From NCBI GenBank assembly GCA_013821605.1, contig JACDGP010000027.1:1-50769 (forward strand): 50,769 nt of DNA. The letters are read 5' to 3'. Below, in pieces: positions 7,376 through 15,455 of the stretch. The translations under genes and the position numbers were made by a program. The notes below the pieces were generated by a model. It had not been told where the DNA came from and made no database searches. It saw nothing but the letters and a program-made list of their open reading frames with translations. The DNA comes from Herpetosiphonaceae bacterium (GTDB lineage: Bacteria; Chloroflexota; Chloroflexia; Chloroflexales; Kallotenuaceae). Every line of letters begins with the position of its first letter. The first letter of the stretch is position 1.

Positions 7376-9823
7376 CTATAGCTGGCGACGTTGCCGCAGT
7401 GCAAACCCGGCCAGCACCAGCACCATCATGCCACTGATCCCCGCTCCCACAAGCACCGAGGTTGGCCGGTAGCGGAAGGTAATGGTGTGCGTACCGGGAG
7501 GGACGATCACGCCGCGTAGGACGTAGTCGGCGCGGTAGATCGTCGTGGGCTGGCCGTCGATGTCGGCCTGCCAGCCGTTGAAGAAGGGCTCGCTGACCAG
7601 CAGCAAGCGGCGATAATCGTTGGTCGTTTTGATGATTTCGGAGTCAACTCTGGGCTGGATTACCTCAACCACACTGCGGCTGGAGGCATGAGCTAATGAC
7701 GCGGTGAGGGCGGGAGCGATACCTTCGACCAATGCGACTTGCTGTGGCGCAAAGCTTGCATTGCGGAGACCTTCGAGCGCTGCTTGGGCCGTAGCCGGCA
7801 TGACTTGATCAACAAAAAAGGCACGATCCCAGGCCTTACGGTTGCGCAAGATGGTGACGGCGTTGTCGTGATAGACCGGAGTCCAGTCGGGACCGGGATG
7901 TGCTTTCGATTCCGGCTGTTGGAGCACATACTTGACGTTGAGCAAGCTTAACAACGGCTGATCGGGCTGGAGCAGACGTTCCTCGTCCAAAAAGCCATAG
8001 GAGACATCGCCAACATCGGGTCCGAACAAGAGGTCGGTATAGCGGCGCGGCTGCAGGGAGTTGAAGCCATTAATGCTGCTGATGCCATACGCCATACTCC
8101 AGCTGATGGCAAGTTGCTCCTGGGCGACGGCCGGTGCTAGGCCATCATTATGGGTATAGGTGGCGACACGGTAGAGCGAGGGGTCGCGCTGTAAGAAGCT
8201 GACACTTGCGGGGATGGTGTCGAAGACGTTGCCGGCAGCTGTGGGGTTGAAGGAGGTGGCAAAGACGCCGAGATCGAGCCCTACCAAGCCGATCAATAAC
8301 CATTGCCCATAACGACGTCGCGCTAAGGCCAAAGCGAGGGCCGAGCCTGCGACAAGGACGAGCGGTACTAGGCCGTTCGGCTGGGTCTTATCGAGGTGCC
8401 TGCGCAGTTCAGCGGGTGCCAGATTGGGCAAGATGTCGGAATGGTGCGCTAGGAGCAGAGCACTGCCGATCAGCCAAGCCACCACAACCACGACTATCCC
8501 GACGAGGGGTCGAAAACGGGCCCAGTCGCGGGGCGTGGCTACAAGGATGCGTTGAGCACCGTAGGCAGCCAGGGCACTGGCGGCGAATGAGACCAGGATA
8601 ATTGCTCGTGAGTAGGCACGCAGCTTCCCCATCGCCGGGACCAGATAAACGAGATGACCAAATGGGGTGTGGCGACCTGCAGCGATGAGGCCACCGGCAA
8701 CGAGCACTGTCACCAAGGCCCAACCCTGGATGCGACCGCCAAACGCGGGACGGGTGAGTGTGTTGCCGGGGGGGAGATCGTCAGCGGTCGTCACGACAGG
8801 TCGGAGTAGGCTGAGGATGCCCACGATGGCAAGGATCAGTGGCAGGATGCCAATATAGGCGGCACGCTCCCAGATATAGATCGCTCGGTTAATATACAAA
8901 CTCGCCGGCTCAAAGGCATTTTGCTGGACGCCACCCCAGCCGTAGGGAAATAACCACATCCACCAATCACCGGGGGCAATCGATTGGCCGGTCACAAAAT
9001 CGTAGGTGGCACCTGCAGCGCGTGGAGATAGTGCAGCAAACTCGAACCAGGGCAGCAACTGGATCGCAGCCAGGGCATAGCCCGCGAGGTACATTCCCCC
9101 TAGTTGTACGAGTGCAAGCACCGGCCGCCAACTACGTACGGACCATATACATGCAACAGCTTGGACCAAGACATACAGGCCCAGAGCGAAGGCGGTATAG
9201 ACCGGGACCTGAGGATGGCCGGCAACGGCTTGGACGGCAACGCATACTGCGGCGCTGGCGAAGCGGCGAAGCGTGCGTTGTTGGAGGAAGCGTTCGACGG
9301 CCCAGAAGAGCAGCGGAATCAGCGCTGCACCACTAATGATCGAGAGATGGACGATGCGGGTCGTCAAAAAACCACTGAACATATAGCTCAGGGCAGCCAG
9401 AAGAGCCGGCGCACGGTCTAGGCTGAGACTGCGGGTCAAGGTCCACATGCCCACGCCTGCAATCGAGAACTGGAGTAGGATCACCAGGTTTAAGGCCCAA
9501 CCGGTGGGCAAGAACAGGAAGAGCCAGTTCGGGGGATAGAAGATGGCGGTTTGGCCATCGCCTAACAGCGGAATGCCGCTAAATGCGTAGGGATTCCATA
9601 GCGGCAGTTGACCGGCGTGGATGAGATCGGCGACGAGCTTATGATAGGGGAAGAAATAATATTGGACATCGTGATAGAAAAATGAGCGAATAGCCAGTGT
9701 TTCCGCCGCGAAGAGGAGCAGCGGGAGTAAAGCCAAGATCAGCCCAATCACCCAATCACGCTGGAGCCAAGCTGGGCGAAGGCCGACAGTTGAGCGGTTT
9801 ATGTTGAGCGGCTGTGAGCGCAT
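7376..9823 (-). CDS. YfhO-like multispanning membrane protein (putative glycosyltransferase)
   Basis: The roughly 815-aa protein has about a dozen membrane helices in its first 480 residues and a large extracytoplasmic C-terminal domain. The early loop pattern HDVQYYFFPYHKL followed by GQLPLWNPYAFSGIPLLGD is typical of YfhO-family (PF09586) proteins, which have a GT-C-like architecture. The C-terminal domain closes with FFNGWQADIDGQP and PPGTHTITFRYRP, also family signatures, and a last helix. YfhO of Firmicutes takes part in glycosylating teichoic acids; here the acceptor is unknown. The ATG at 9823 is used; a GTG at 9856 is possible. It overlaps the methyltransferase gene and forms an operon with a GT2 enzyme. 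Confidence 0.85.
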   Translation of the reverse strand: MRSQPLNINRSTVGLRPAWLQRDWVIGLILALLPLLLFAAETLAIRSFFYHDVQYYFFPYHKLVADLIHAGQLPLWNPYAFSGIPLLGDGQTAIFYPPNWLFLFLPTGWALNLVILLQFSIAGVGMWTLTRSLSLDRAPALLAALSYMFSGFLTTRIVHLSIISGAALIPLLFWAVERFLQQRTLRRFASAAVCVAVQAVAGHPQVPVYTAFALGLYVLVQAVACIWSVRSWRPVLALVQLGGMYLAGYALAAIQLLPWFEFAALSPRAAGATYDFVTGQSIAPGDWWMWLFPYGWGGVQQNAFEPASLYINRAIYIWERAAYIGILPLILAIVGILSLLRPVVTTADDLPPGNTLTRPAFGGRIQGWALVTVLVAGGLIAAGRHTPFGHLVYLVPAMGKLRAYSRAIILVSFAASALAAYGAQRILVATPRDWARFRPLVGIVVVVVAWLIGSALLLAHHSDILPNLAPAELRRHLDKTQPNGLVPLVLVAGSALALALARRRYGQWLLIGLVGLDLGVFATSFNPTAAGNVFDTIPASVSFLQRDPSLYRVATYTHNDGLAPAVAQEQLAISWSMAYGISSINGFNSLQPRRYTDLLFGPDVGDVSYGFLDEERLLQPDQPLLSLLNVKYVLQQPESKAHPGPDWTPVYHDNAVTILRNRKAWDRAFFVDQVMPATAQAALEGLRNASFAPQQVALVEGIAPALTASLAHASSRSVVEVIQPRVDSEIIKTTNDYRRLLLVSEPFFNGWQADIDGQPTTIYRADYVLRGVIVPPGTHTITFRYRPTSVLVGAGISGMMVLVLAGFALRQRRQL

Positions 9824-10497
9824 GGTTGTGCGAGGGGACGAGCGACGAAGACCCACTGCCAGGCGAACAGCGTCGGCGCGGCAAGCAAGAGCAGATGCTG
9901 CAAGCGCATGAGCAGCCTAAATGGGAGCGTGTCTGCGCCTTGTTGCCAGAGCTCGTCCAAAGGAAAGCCGGTGGGCCGCACGCGCTCTACCCGCAGACCG
10001 GCCTCACGCAGCATCGCAGTCGCGGTGGCACGGGTCCAAAAATGGAGATGCGTGCGGTCCAAGATACCGCGCTCCATCTGGGGAAATTGACCGGCAAGCA
10101 GCAGTAAGCGTACAGCTACATGTGTAACATTTGGTAGCGAAATCACGAAGACGGCATCAGCGGTCGCGACCTCACGCAACTGCTTGAGCACAGTGACAGG
10201 ATCGGCGGTATGCTCCAACACATCCGCACATACCACCACCGGATAGGTCGCAGACGCAAGGTGTGCTTGCTCGATGGTTGATGCGAAGACGTGCCGGTAA
10301 TAGGGGCGCGCTCGCTCGGCCCAATACTCGTTTGGCTCGACGGCATCAATGACCCGCCCGGTCCCTTGCATCAGTTGGCCCAGGAAACCCTGGGCCGCGC
10401 CTACATCCAAGACCGGATCATGATTGAGATGGTTCAGGAGCCAGACAATTTGTTGATGACTACTTTTGGGGTCGTGATGCAGACGGTAATGAAGCAC
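9799..10497 (-). CDS. Class I SAM-dependent methyltransferase
   Basis: The roughly 232-aa protein has a Rossmann methyltransferase core. Motif I is DPVLDVGAAQGFLG, an acidic residue follows in VIDAVEPNEYWAERA, VVVCADVLEHTADP is the motif IV region, and FVISLPNVTHVAVR follows. This pattern is common in methyltransferases of glycan and lipid biosynthesis clusters. It is translated between a GT2 glycosyltransferase (overlapping upstream) and a YfhO-like protein (overlapping downstream). The GTG at 10497 has GGAG 5 nt upstream; an ATG at 10524 is an alternative that lengthens the overlap. The substrate is unknown and is probably a lipid-linked sugar or the glycan made by this operon. Confidence 0.82.
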   Translation of the reverse strand: MLHYRLHHDPKSSHQQIVWLLNHLNHDPVLDVGAAQGFLGQLMQGTGRVIDAVEPNEYWAERARPYYRHVFASTIEQAHLASATYPVVVCADVLEHTADPVTVLKQLREVATADAVFVISLPNVTHVAVRLLLLAGQFPQMERGILDRTHLHFWTRATATAMLREAGLRVERVRPTGFPLDELWQQGADTLPFRLLMRLQHLLLLAAPTLFAWQWVFVARPLAQPCAHSRST

Positions 10498-11230
10498 GCA
10501 CTCTCCAGCGATCACGTAGGGCATACAAGAAGACTTCGCGGACACAGTTCAGGGCATAGGGAATCCCATTCACATGGCAGATTTCATCGCCATAATAGGT
10601 TGGGATCGGCACCTCTGTGACGCGATAGCCGCGCTTTAAGAACTGTAAGATAATCTGGGTATCGAAGTGCCAGTTGGTGGTTAGATCAGCAAGCTCGACC
10701 TGTCGCAGGGCGGGGACTGAATAGGCACGGTAGCCGGAGTGGAATTCGCTGAAGCGTGTACCAGCCAACAGATTCTGGAGCGTGGTCAGGATGCGGTTGC
10801 CCACGAACTTATATAGGGGCATCCTGCCGCGCAAAGCAGCACCCGGCACAAGCATCCTAGAGCCCATGACCATATCGGCCTGGCCGGTTTCTAGCGGCGT
10901 CAACAAATCCTGCATGATCTCGGGCGCATATTGACCATCGCCATGTAGCAGTACGACGATATCGAGGCCGCGTTCAATGGCATACTGATAACCTCGCCGC
11001 TGGTTGCCACCATACATCAGATTAACCGGGTTGCGGTAGATCGAAAGCTTGTCTGCGCCGATACTCTGCTTGTGCTGCTCACCTACCTCGTAGGTCGCAT
11101 CCTGGCTGCAATCATCGAAAACGAAGATTTCCTCAACTTTATCCATGATCGGCTGCGGAATGCGTTGCAGTACACTGCGCAGCGTGGTTTCGGCGTTATA
11201 CGCGACGATAAGAATCCCGATGCGGGCCAT
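10460..11230 (-). CDS. Family 2 glycosyltransferase (DPM1/polyprenyl-phosphate type)
   Basis: The 256-aa GT-A enzyme opens with IGILIVAYNAETTLRSVL. It has an EEIFVFDDCSQDATYEV nucleotide-sugar strand, VVLLHGDGQY as the DxD-like metal site, and SGYRAYSVPALRQV typical of polyprenyl-phosphate hexosyltransferases and lipid-linked glycosyltransferases. No C-terminal membrane pair is present. It would move a sugar from an NDP or GDP donor to a lipid carrier or glycan at the cytoplasmic face. The ATG at 11230 is preceded by GAGG at 5 nt. It is the first gene of the GT2-methyltransferase-YfhO unit and has a good promoter upstream. Confidence 0.9.
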   Translation of the reverse strand: MARIGILIVAYNAETTLRSVLQRIPQPIMDKVEEIFVFDDCSQDATYEVGEQHKQSIGADKLSIYRNPVNLMYGGNQRRGYQYAIERGLDIVVLLHGDGQYAPEIMQDLLTPLETGQADMVMGSRMLVPGAALRGRMPLYKFVGNRILTTLQNLLAGTRFSEFHSGYRAYSVPALRQVELADLTTNWHFDTQIILQFLKRGYRVTEVPIPTYYGDEICHVNGIPYALNCVREVFLYALRDRWRVRASLPSASRPQK

Positions 11231-11246
11231 AGTATCCTCGACAGCT

Positions 11247-11259
11247 GGGGCGACGCCCC
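11247..11259 (-). other. GC-rich hairpin at the predicted 5' end of the GT2 mRNA
   Basis: GGGGC-GAC-GCCCC forms a compact 5-bp stem a few nucleotides downstream of the predicted transcription start and 17 nt before the GT2 ATG. Such 5'-terminal hairpins can protect an mRNA or tune translation; the role here is a guess. Confidence 0.35.
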
Positions 11260-11268
11260 GTCCCAAGC

Positions 11269-11296
11269 ATTATAGCCGTGATTACCCCATTGTAAA
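11269..11296 (-). promoter_or_regulatory. Sigma-70-type promoter of the GT2-methyltransferase-YfhO operon
   Basis: On the minus strand TTTACA (11291-11296) is followed after 16 nt by a perfect TATAAT (11269-11274). The expected transcription start is near 11262, about 32 nt before the GT2 start codon. Confidence 0.6.
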
Positions 11297-11333
11297 ACAC
11301 GGATTAGTCCTGTGATCTGGCCGTCTAAAGGCT

Positions 11334-11564
11334 CTATGATTGCCCACCTTGTTGGCCAAACCGCTTCAGGATCTCCTGTTGTTTGGCATACAGGCCACCC
11401 AACAGTACAACCAGCGCGGCAGGACGGAGGAGGTTGCCCAGCGTCTTCAATCCCAAGAGGCGTAGCAGGAGCGGTCCGAACAAGGCAGCTAGCCCAACAT
11501 AGCCGTAGGTCCGCGCCGGCAATCCTTCTAAGAGATCTAGCAGGTCGTCAAAATCCATTATCAT
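11334..11564 (-). CDS. Small two-helix membrane protein, unknown function
   Basis: The 76-aa protein has an acidic N-terminus (MIMDFDDLLDLLEGL), then two hydrophobic stretches (about 20-36 and 43-60), and a basic C-terminal tail. No family is recognised. Its ATG overlaps the stop of the preceding 248-aa gene in an ATGA arrangement, so the two are translationally coupled. The coupling and clean membrane pattern argue that it is a real gene. Confidence 0.6.
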   Translation of the reverse strand: MIMDFDDLLDLLEGLPARTYGYVGLAALFGPLLLRLLGLKTLGNLLRPAALVVLLGGLYAKQQEILKRFGQQGGQS

Positions 11565-12307
11565 GCTCCTTTGGTTGGCGTATCTGTTGCAAGTGGTATG
11601 CCGGGGAATAGAACAATCGCTAACTTTTCAAAGACACGCTCGGCCAGTGCCGATGTGGTGGGGCCGAACGTCCAGCGTGTCTTGCCTGCGGAGAGGAGAT
11701 CGAGCGTCTCGGCGTGGCGCGGCGGCAGGATGACGCCGTCGCCTTGCACATGGTAGTGGTCATCCACTTTGGTGAAGTGGAGACGGGCCAGTTCATGGCT
11801 GTTGCCAAGCAGCGCGTAGGCCTGAAGTAGAGCGGCTTCTTCATCAACCGCCAGCAGCCCGGCACCACCGGTACCTTGTGGCACGATCACAAAAAAATCG
11901 CCTCCACTCCGGCTTTTGCGCCGTCGTACCGGCTCGTCGACCAGCACTTCGACGCCGCGACGCCCTTCATGCGTTACGATGGGCAAGTCACGCCAGCGCA
12001 AGCGCGCCCGATCAAAGCCGGCCCACTGCTCCTTGGCCGTGCCCAGCGGTCGAAAGACTTGCGGTCCAACCGTGCGCTCGGATGGCACTGTGGGCAAGGC
12101 GTTCACGCGGTCAAGCAAGGTGCGGACGCTCAGACCCGCACTGCGAATGCGAGCAATCAGCCCATCGCGCCGCCAGGTTTCGAGCAGAAAGTGTGAGCCT
12201 GAGAGTGTACCTTCACCACGTAAGAAGGGCCGGACCCGCTCGTTACGCACAATAAAATTGTTGGGGGCCATCTCATCTAAGTCAGCACCCTGCCAGGTTG
12301 TTGACAT
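11561..12307 (-). CDS. Unknown 248-aa protein coupled to ruvC
   Basis: No family is recognised. The protein has no signal peptide or membrane segment. It contains a basic cluster PVRRRKSRSGG near residue 130 and mixed alpha/beta-looking sequence, with two recognisable halves: about 20-125, and 137-240 starting at FFVIVPQG. Its start overlaps the ruvC stop by one base (TGATG) and its stop overlaps the next small membrane gene (ATGA). The three genes therefore form a tightly coupled unit in the place where ruvA or ruvB would often follow. A role with RuvC is suggested by position only. Confidence 0.7.
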   Translation of the reverse strand: MSTTWQGADLDEMAPNNFIVRNERVRPFLRGEGTLSGSHFLLETWRRDGLIARIRSAGLSVRTLLDRVNALPTVPSERTVGPQVFRPLGTAKEQWAGFDRARLRWRDLPIVTHEGRRGVEVLVDEPVRRRKSRSGGDFFVIVPQGTGGAGLLAVDEEAALLQAYALLGNSHELARLHFTKVDDHYHVQGDGVILPPRHAETLDLLSAGKTRWTFGPTTSALAERVFEKLAIVLFPGIPLATDTPTKGA

Positions 12308-12807
12308 CAGGAACTCTCTTGGTAGCGTGAGCGAACTACGGCACTATGCGCCTGACACAGCGCGATCGCCAGGGCATCGGCGGCGTCATCGGGCTTGGGG
12401 ATGGTATCAAGGCCCAGCTGAAGGCGCACCATCTCTTGCATCTGGTGCTTGTCGGCATGGCCATAGCCGGTCATGGCCTGCTTGACGGCCATGGGGCGAT
12501 ATTCTTCGAGCGGCACATCAGCATTCGCCAGCGCCAACATAGCAACGCCCCGGGCGTGAGCTACGGCCAGGGCGGTCGTTACATTCTTGCTAAAGAAGAG
12601 CTCTTCGATGCCGGCGCTATCGGGTTTATACAAGGCGATAAGTGTCTCCAGACCGTTGTAGAGCAGCTGTAGTCGTTGTGCGAGCGGCAGCGTTTTGGGC
12701 GTGGTTAAGGCACCGTAGGCGACCAATTGCTGGCCACCCGCCCCATCATCTTCTACGACACCCCAACCCATGGTTGCTGTGCCTGGATCAATGCCAAGTG
12801 TCCGCAC
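12307..12807 (-). CDS. ruvC: Crossover junction endodeoxyribonuclease RuvC
   Basis: The 166-aa protein is a complete RuvC. The N-terminal GIDPGTATMGWGV carries Asp7, IEELFF gives Glu68, and KPDDAADALAIALC supplies Asp141 and Asp144, completing the four-acid metal site of the RNase H-like fold. RuvC resolves Holliday junctions as a dimer with RuvAB. The gene lies downstream of yebC, a common bacterial order, but ruvA and ruvB are not in this window; two unknown genes follow in coupled frames. Confidence 0.95.
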   Translation of the reverse strand: MRTLGIDPGTATMGWGVVEDDGAGGQQLVAYGALTTPKTLPLAQRLQLLYNGLETLIALYKPDSAGIEELFFSKNVTTALAVAHARGVAMLALANADVPLEEYRPMAVKQAMTGYGHADKHQMQEMVRLQLGLDTIPKPDDAADALAIALCQAHSAVVRSRYQESS

Positions 12808-12814
12808 TTCAACC

Positions 12815-12875
12815 CTTCACCCCCAACCCCTTCCCCACCTGCGCGGGTCCCTTGCCCACTTGGGGGAGAGGGGAG
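12815..12875. repeat. GC-rich imperfect palindromic intergenic element
   Basis: Between yebC and ruvC lies a C-rich arm (CCCCCAACCCC, near 12823) and a G-rich arm (TTGGGGGAGAGGGG, near 12858), with an internal CCCCACC/GGGT stretch, able to form a long imperfect hairpin. It resembles dispersed intergenic repeats seen in some Chloroflexota genomes, but no second full copy is in this window. Confidence 0.4.
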
Positions 12876-12887
12876 TTAAGAGGTTTT

Positions 12888-13652
12888 TTAGGCAGCAGCC
12901 TCAAACTTTTCGATCAGATCGTCGTTGACGTCGAGGTTCGTGTAGACCTTTTGCACATCATCCAAATCTTCTAGCTTGTCGATCAAGCGGAGTGCCGAAA
13001 GTGCCTCTTTTTCACTAGGTGTAAAAGGCGTCTTGGGTGTCATGGTGCGGTCGGCGTTCGTGACCGGTAGACCGGCCTTCATGAGCGCTTGGCGCACGTT
13101 ATTCAACTCGGTGGGATCGGTAAACACTTCGATATCGTTACCGTCGACTTGCACGTCGTCGGCACCTGCATCGATCGCTTGCAGCATGACTTCATCAGGA
13201 TCAAAGGGCTTGTTGGGCGGCATCTCAATGGTGATCTGGCCTTTGTTATCGAACATCCAAGCGACCGAGCCCGCTTCGCCGAGTGTACCGCCGCCCTTGT
13301 TGAAGGCGGTGCGCACTTCGGCGGCCGTGCGGTTGCGGTTATCGGTGGCTGCATGGACAATTACAGCGATACCGCCGGCGGCGTAGCCCTCATAAAAGAG
13401 CTCTTCAATCGCGGCCTCGTTGCCCTTGCCGGCAGCGCGGTCGATCGCTCGTTGTATATTTTCACCCGGCATGTTTGCGGCTTTCGCGCGATCAATGGCC
13501 AGCCGCAGCCGGAAGTTGCTATCAGGCTCGGCCACACCTTCACGGGCCGCGACGATAATTTCACGTGCGAGCTTGGTAAAAACCGCTCCACGTTTCTGGT
13601 CAAGGATGCCTTTTGATCGGCGAATAGAATGCCATTTACTATGCCCAGACAT
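12888..13652 (-). CDS. yebC: YebC/PmpR family transcription or translation regulator
   Basis: The 254-aa protein is a standard YebC/PmpR/TACO1 member. It begins [15 protein letters not shown], continues with [13 protein letters not shown], and has the family middle domain ([16 protein letters not shown]) and an acidic C-terminal domain. Members have been described as DNA-binding regulators and, more recently, as translation factors that relieve stalling at proline stretches. The ATG at 13652 is preceded by GGAGG at 6 nt, which decides it over an in-frame upstream codon. It lies upstream of ruvC, as in many bacteria. Confidence 0.95.
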   Translation of the reverse strand: MSGHSKWHSIRRSKGILDQKRGAVFTKLAREIIVAAREGVAEPDSNFRLRLAIDRAKAANMPGENIQRAIDRAAGKGNEAAIEELFYEGYAAGGIAVIVHAATDNRNRTAAEVRTAFNKGGGTLGEAGSVAWMFDNKGQITIEMPPNKPFDPDEVMLQAIDAGADDVQVDGNDIEVFTDPTELNNVRQALMKAGLPVTNADRTMTPKTPFTPSEKEALSALRLIDKLEDLDDVQKVYTNLDVNDDLIEKFEAAA

Positions 13653-13702
13653 GAAAGCCTCCAACACAATCACTAAGGGGTTGCTATGCTCTGTGACCTC
13701 CT

Positions 13703-13711
13703 ATTATAGCA
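13703..13711 (-). promoter_or_regulatory. Extended -10 promoter of yebC
   Basis: The minus strand reads TGC-TATAAT, a perfect extended -10 element, with no clear -35. It lies about 50 bp upstream of the yebC start codon. Confidence 0.5.
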
Positions 13712-13756
13712 GACGTGCTGGAGGTGTCCCTGGAATGGCTATCATAGGGCCGGTCG

Positions 13757-13776
13757 CTAGTAAACCCCCTGACTAG
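13757..13776 (-). repeat. Short inverted repeat at the end of the kelch gene
   Basis: CTAGT (13757-13761) and ACTAG (13772-13776) flank a C-run and overlap the stop codon. The core GCTAGTAAACCCCCT recurs almost identically in the terminator at 16480-16510. It may act as a weak terminator for the kelch gene. Confidence 0.3.
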
Positions 13777-15179
13777 TGCTGGACCAACGGCAGATAGATT
13801 GCATACTGCGGTGGAACACTGGTCGAAGTTAGCGTGGCAGTCATAGTCGGCGTGCTGGTCGGCGCGGATGTGCTTGTGATGGTTGGCGTGATGGTCGTAG
13901 TCGGAGTGCTAGTCATGGTCGGCGGCATCGGTGTGCTGGTCGTGGTCGGTGTGCTTGTAGGCAGTATGGGTGTAGCAGTCGCGGTCGGTGTGCTGGTTGG
14001 CGTACTGGTTGTCGGACTAGGTGTGGGCGTCTTGGTCCGCCGCGGGGTCCTCGTCGGTAGAAGGGGTATTCCATACAGTTCGGCACTTGCGAGGGGGGTG
14101 AGGTTGTTTATCTGGCCACCAGCGACGAGGACTTGACCATTGGACAGTAGCATCCCCGTGTGCTGGGATCGACTAGTGGACATGCTCCCGGTCAGTGTCC
14201 ACTGCCCACTGCCTAGGTCGTACAGTTCCGCACTCGCATCGATGAAGATGTCAGTAGTGCCGCCAGCGACAAGGACCTGACTATTGGGGAGTAGCGTCGC
14301 CGTGTGATTATAGCGGGACGTCGTCATACTGCCGGTTGGTGACCATGTCCTGCTGCCTGGGTCGTATAGTTCAGCACTTGCGAGGGAGTCACCGTAAATA
14401 CCACCAGTAACGAGGACTTTCCCAGATCGAAGCAGTGTTGCTGTATGACGAAGGCGGGCATCGGTCATGCTACTGGTCAATGTCCACATTCCACTGTTGG
14501 GGTCGTACAGTTCGGCGCTCGCGAGGGGGCCGAAGATGCCATCACCCCCAGCGCCGAGGACTTGACCGTTGGGCAGCAATGTCGCTGTGTGAGCAAAGCG
14601 GGCAGCGGTCATGCTACTGGTCGATGTCCACGTTCCACTGCTAGGGTCGTACAGTTCCGCGCTTGCAATAGCAGTGAAGGTGGCGTCCAAACCAGCGGCG
14701 ACGAGGACCTGGCCGTTGGGCAGCAGCGTCGCCGTGTGCAATTCCCGGCCGGTGGCCATGCTACCAGTTGGTGTCCAGATCCCGCGGTTAGGGTCGTACA
14801 GTTCAGCATTCGCGATGGGGGTGAAGCCGCTATTCTCGCCACCAACGACGAGGACTTGGCCACTAGGCAGTAGCGTTGCCGTATGCTGGTAACGGGAGGT
14901 GGTCATGCTACCAGTTGGTGTCCACGTCCCACTGACAGGGTTATACAGTTCTGCACTTGCGAGAGTGCCTGCCTCCCCACTACCACCAGCGGCGAGGACC
15001 TGGCCATTGGGTAGTAGCGTCGCCGTGTGACCGATGCGGGTGGTAGTCATGCTGCCGGTAGGACTCCAAGTGGATGAATTCGCATGCACTCCCCTGGAGC
15101 CCGTCATGACCAGCAGTAAACTGATCAGTAGCGCTAGGCCACACACGAGCCATCGTCCACCGTTTCGTTGAAGGCGCAT
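13773..15179 (-). CDS. Secreted kelch-repeat protein with Thr/Pro stalk and C-terminal YLPLVQH
   Basis: The roughly 468-aa protein has a signal peptide (basic start, hydrophobic core LVCGLALLISLLLVM, likely cut after VHA). Seven kelch-type repeats of about 48 residues follow, each with the pattern SM..R..HTATLLPNGQVL.AGG....ASAELYDP, consistent with a closed seven-bladed beta-propeller. A Thr/Pro-rich low-complexity stalk of about 85 residues comes next, and the extreme C-terminus is YAIYLPLVQH. The function is probably adhesive or carbohydrate-binding; no catalytic motif is seen. The ATG at 15179 has AAGGGA at 6 nt; 15194 is an alternative. The repeats at protein level are mirrored by DNA repeats with about 145-bp spacing. 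Confidence 0.85.
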   Translation of the reverse strand: MRLQRNGGRWLVCGLALLISLLLVMTGSRGVHANSSTWSPTGSMTTTRIGHTATLLPNGQVLAAGGSGEAGTLASAELYNPVSGTWTPTGSMTTSRYQHTATLLPSGQVLVVGGENSGFTPIANAELYDPNRGIWTPTGSMATGRELHTATLLPNGQVLVAAGLDATFTAIASAELYDPSSGTWTSTSSMTAARFAHTATLLPNGQVLGAGGDGIFGPLASAELYDPNSGMWTLTSSMTDARLRHTATLLRSGKVLVTGGIYGDSLASAELYDPGSRTWSPTGSMTTSRYNHTATLLPNSQVLVAGGTTDIFIDASAELYDLGSGQWTLTGSMSTSRSQHTGMLLSNGQVLVAGGQINNLTPLASAELYGIPLLPTRTPRRTKTPTPSPTTSTPTSTPTATATPILPTSTPTTTSTPMPPTMTSTPTTTITPTITSTSAPTSTPTMTATLTSTSVPPQYAIYLPLVQH

Positions 15180-15277
15180 ACCAGATCCCTTCATGCTTTA
15201 TCCGAGATGAGCTAGTGCCATACAATCCCCACACCGGAACAGTTCTCTGACCATGTCCCGACACTGGCCTGAGACCG

Positions 15278-15306
15278 ACCATACAGATATGGGCTTGGGT
15301 TGTCAA
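15278..15306 (-). promoter_or_regulatory. Sigma-70-type promoter of the kelch gene
   Basis: On the minus strand a perfect TTGACA (15301-15306) is followed after 17 nt by TATGGT (15278-15283). The predicted leader is about 90 nt. The rest of the 15195-15455 gap shows no gene. Confidence 0.5.
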
Positions 15307-15455
15307 GGGGCAGCGACGTATGTGAACGGGAGCGGATAGTCCTTCATGTTGCGGATCTGGAGGCATGACATACAGGGCGTACACCAAAGTTGAGGCCGAA
15401 TTACGGATGCTTGAACGTCTGGCTAGCCAACGCTTGCCACGCGCCGGCCCAAGCG

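Noticed and set aside
13834-14873. Long plus-strand open frames opposite the kelch gene, and regularly spaced DNA repeats
   Set aside because: The frames are low-complexity mirror images of the kelch repeats and stalk. The repeats are coding, with about 145-bp spacing, and are not a CRISPR array.
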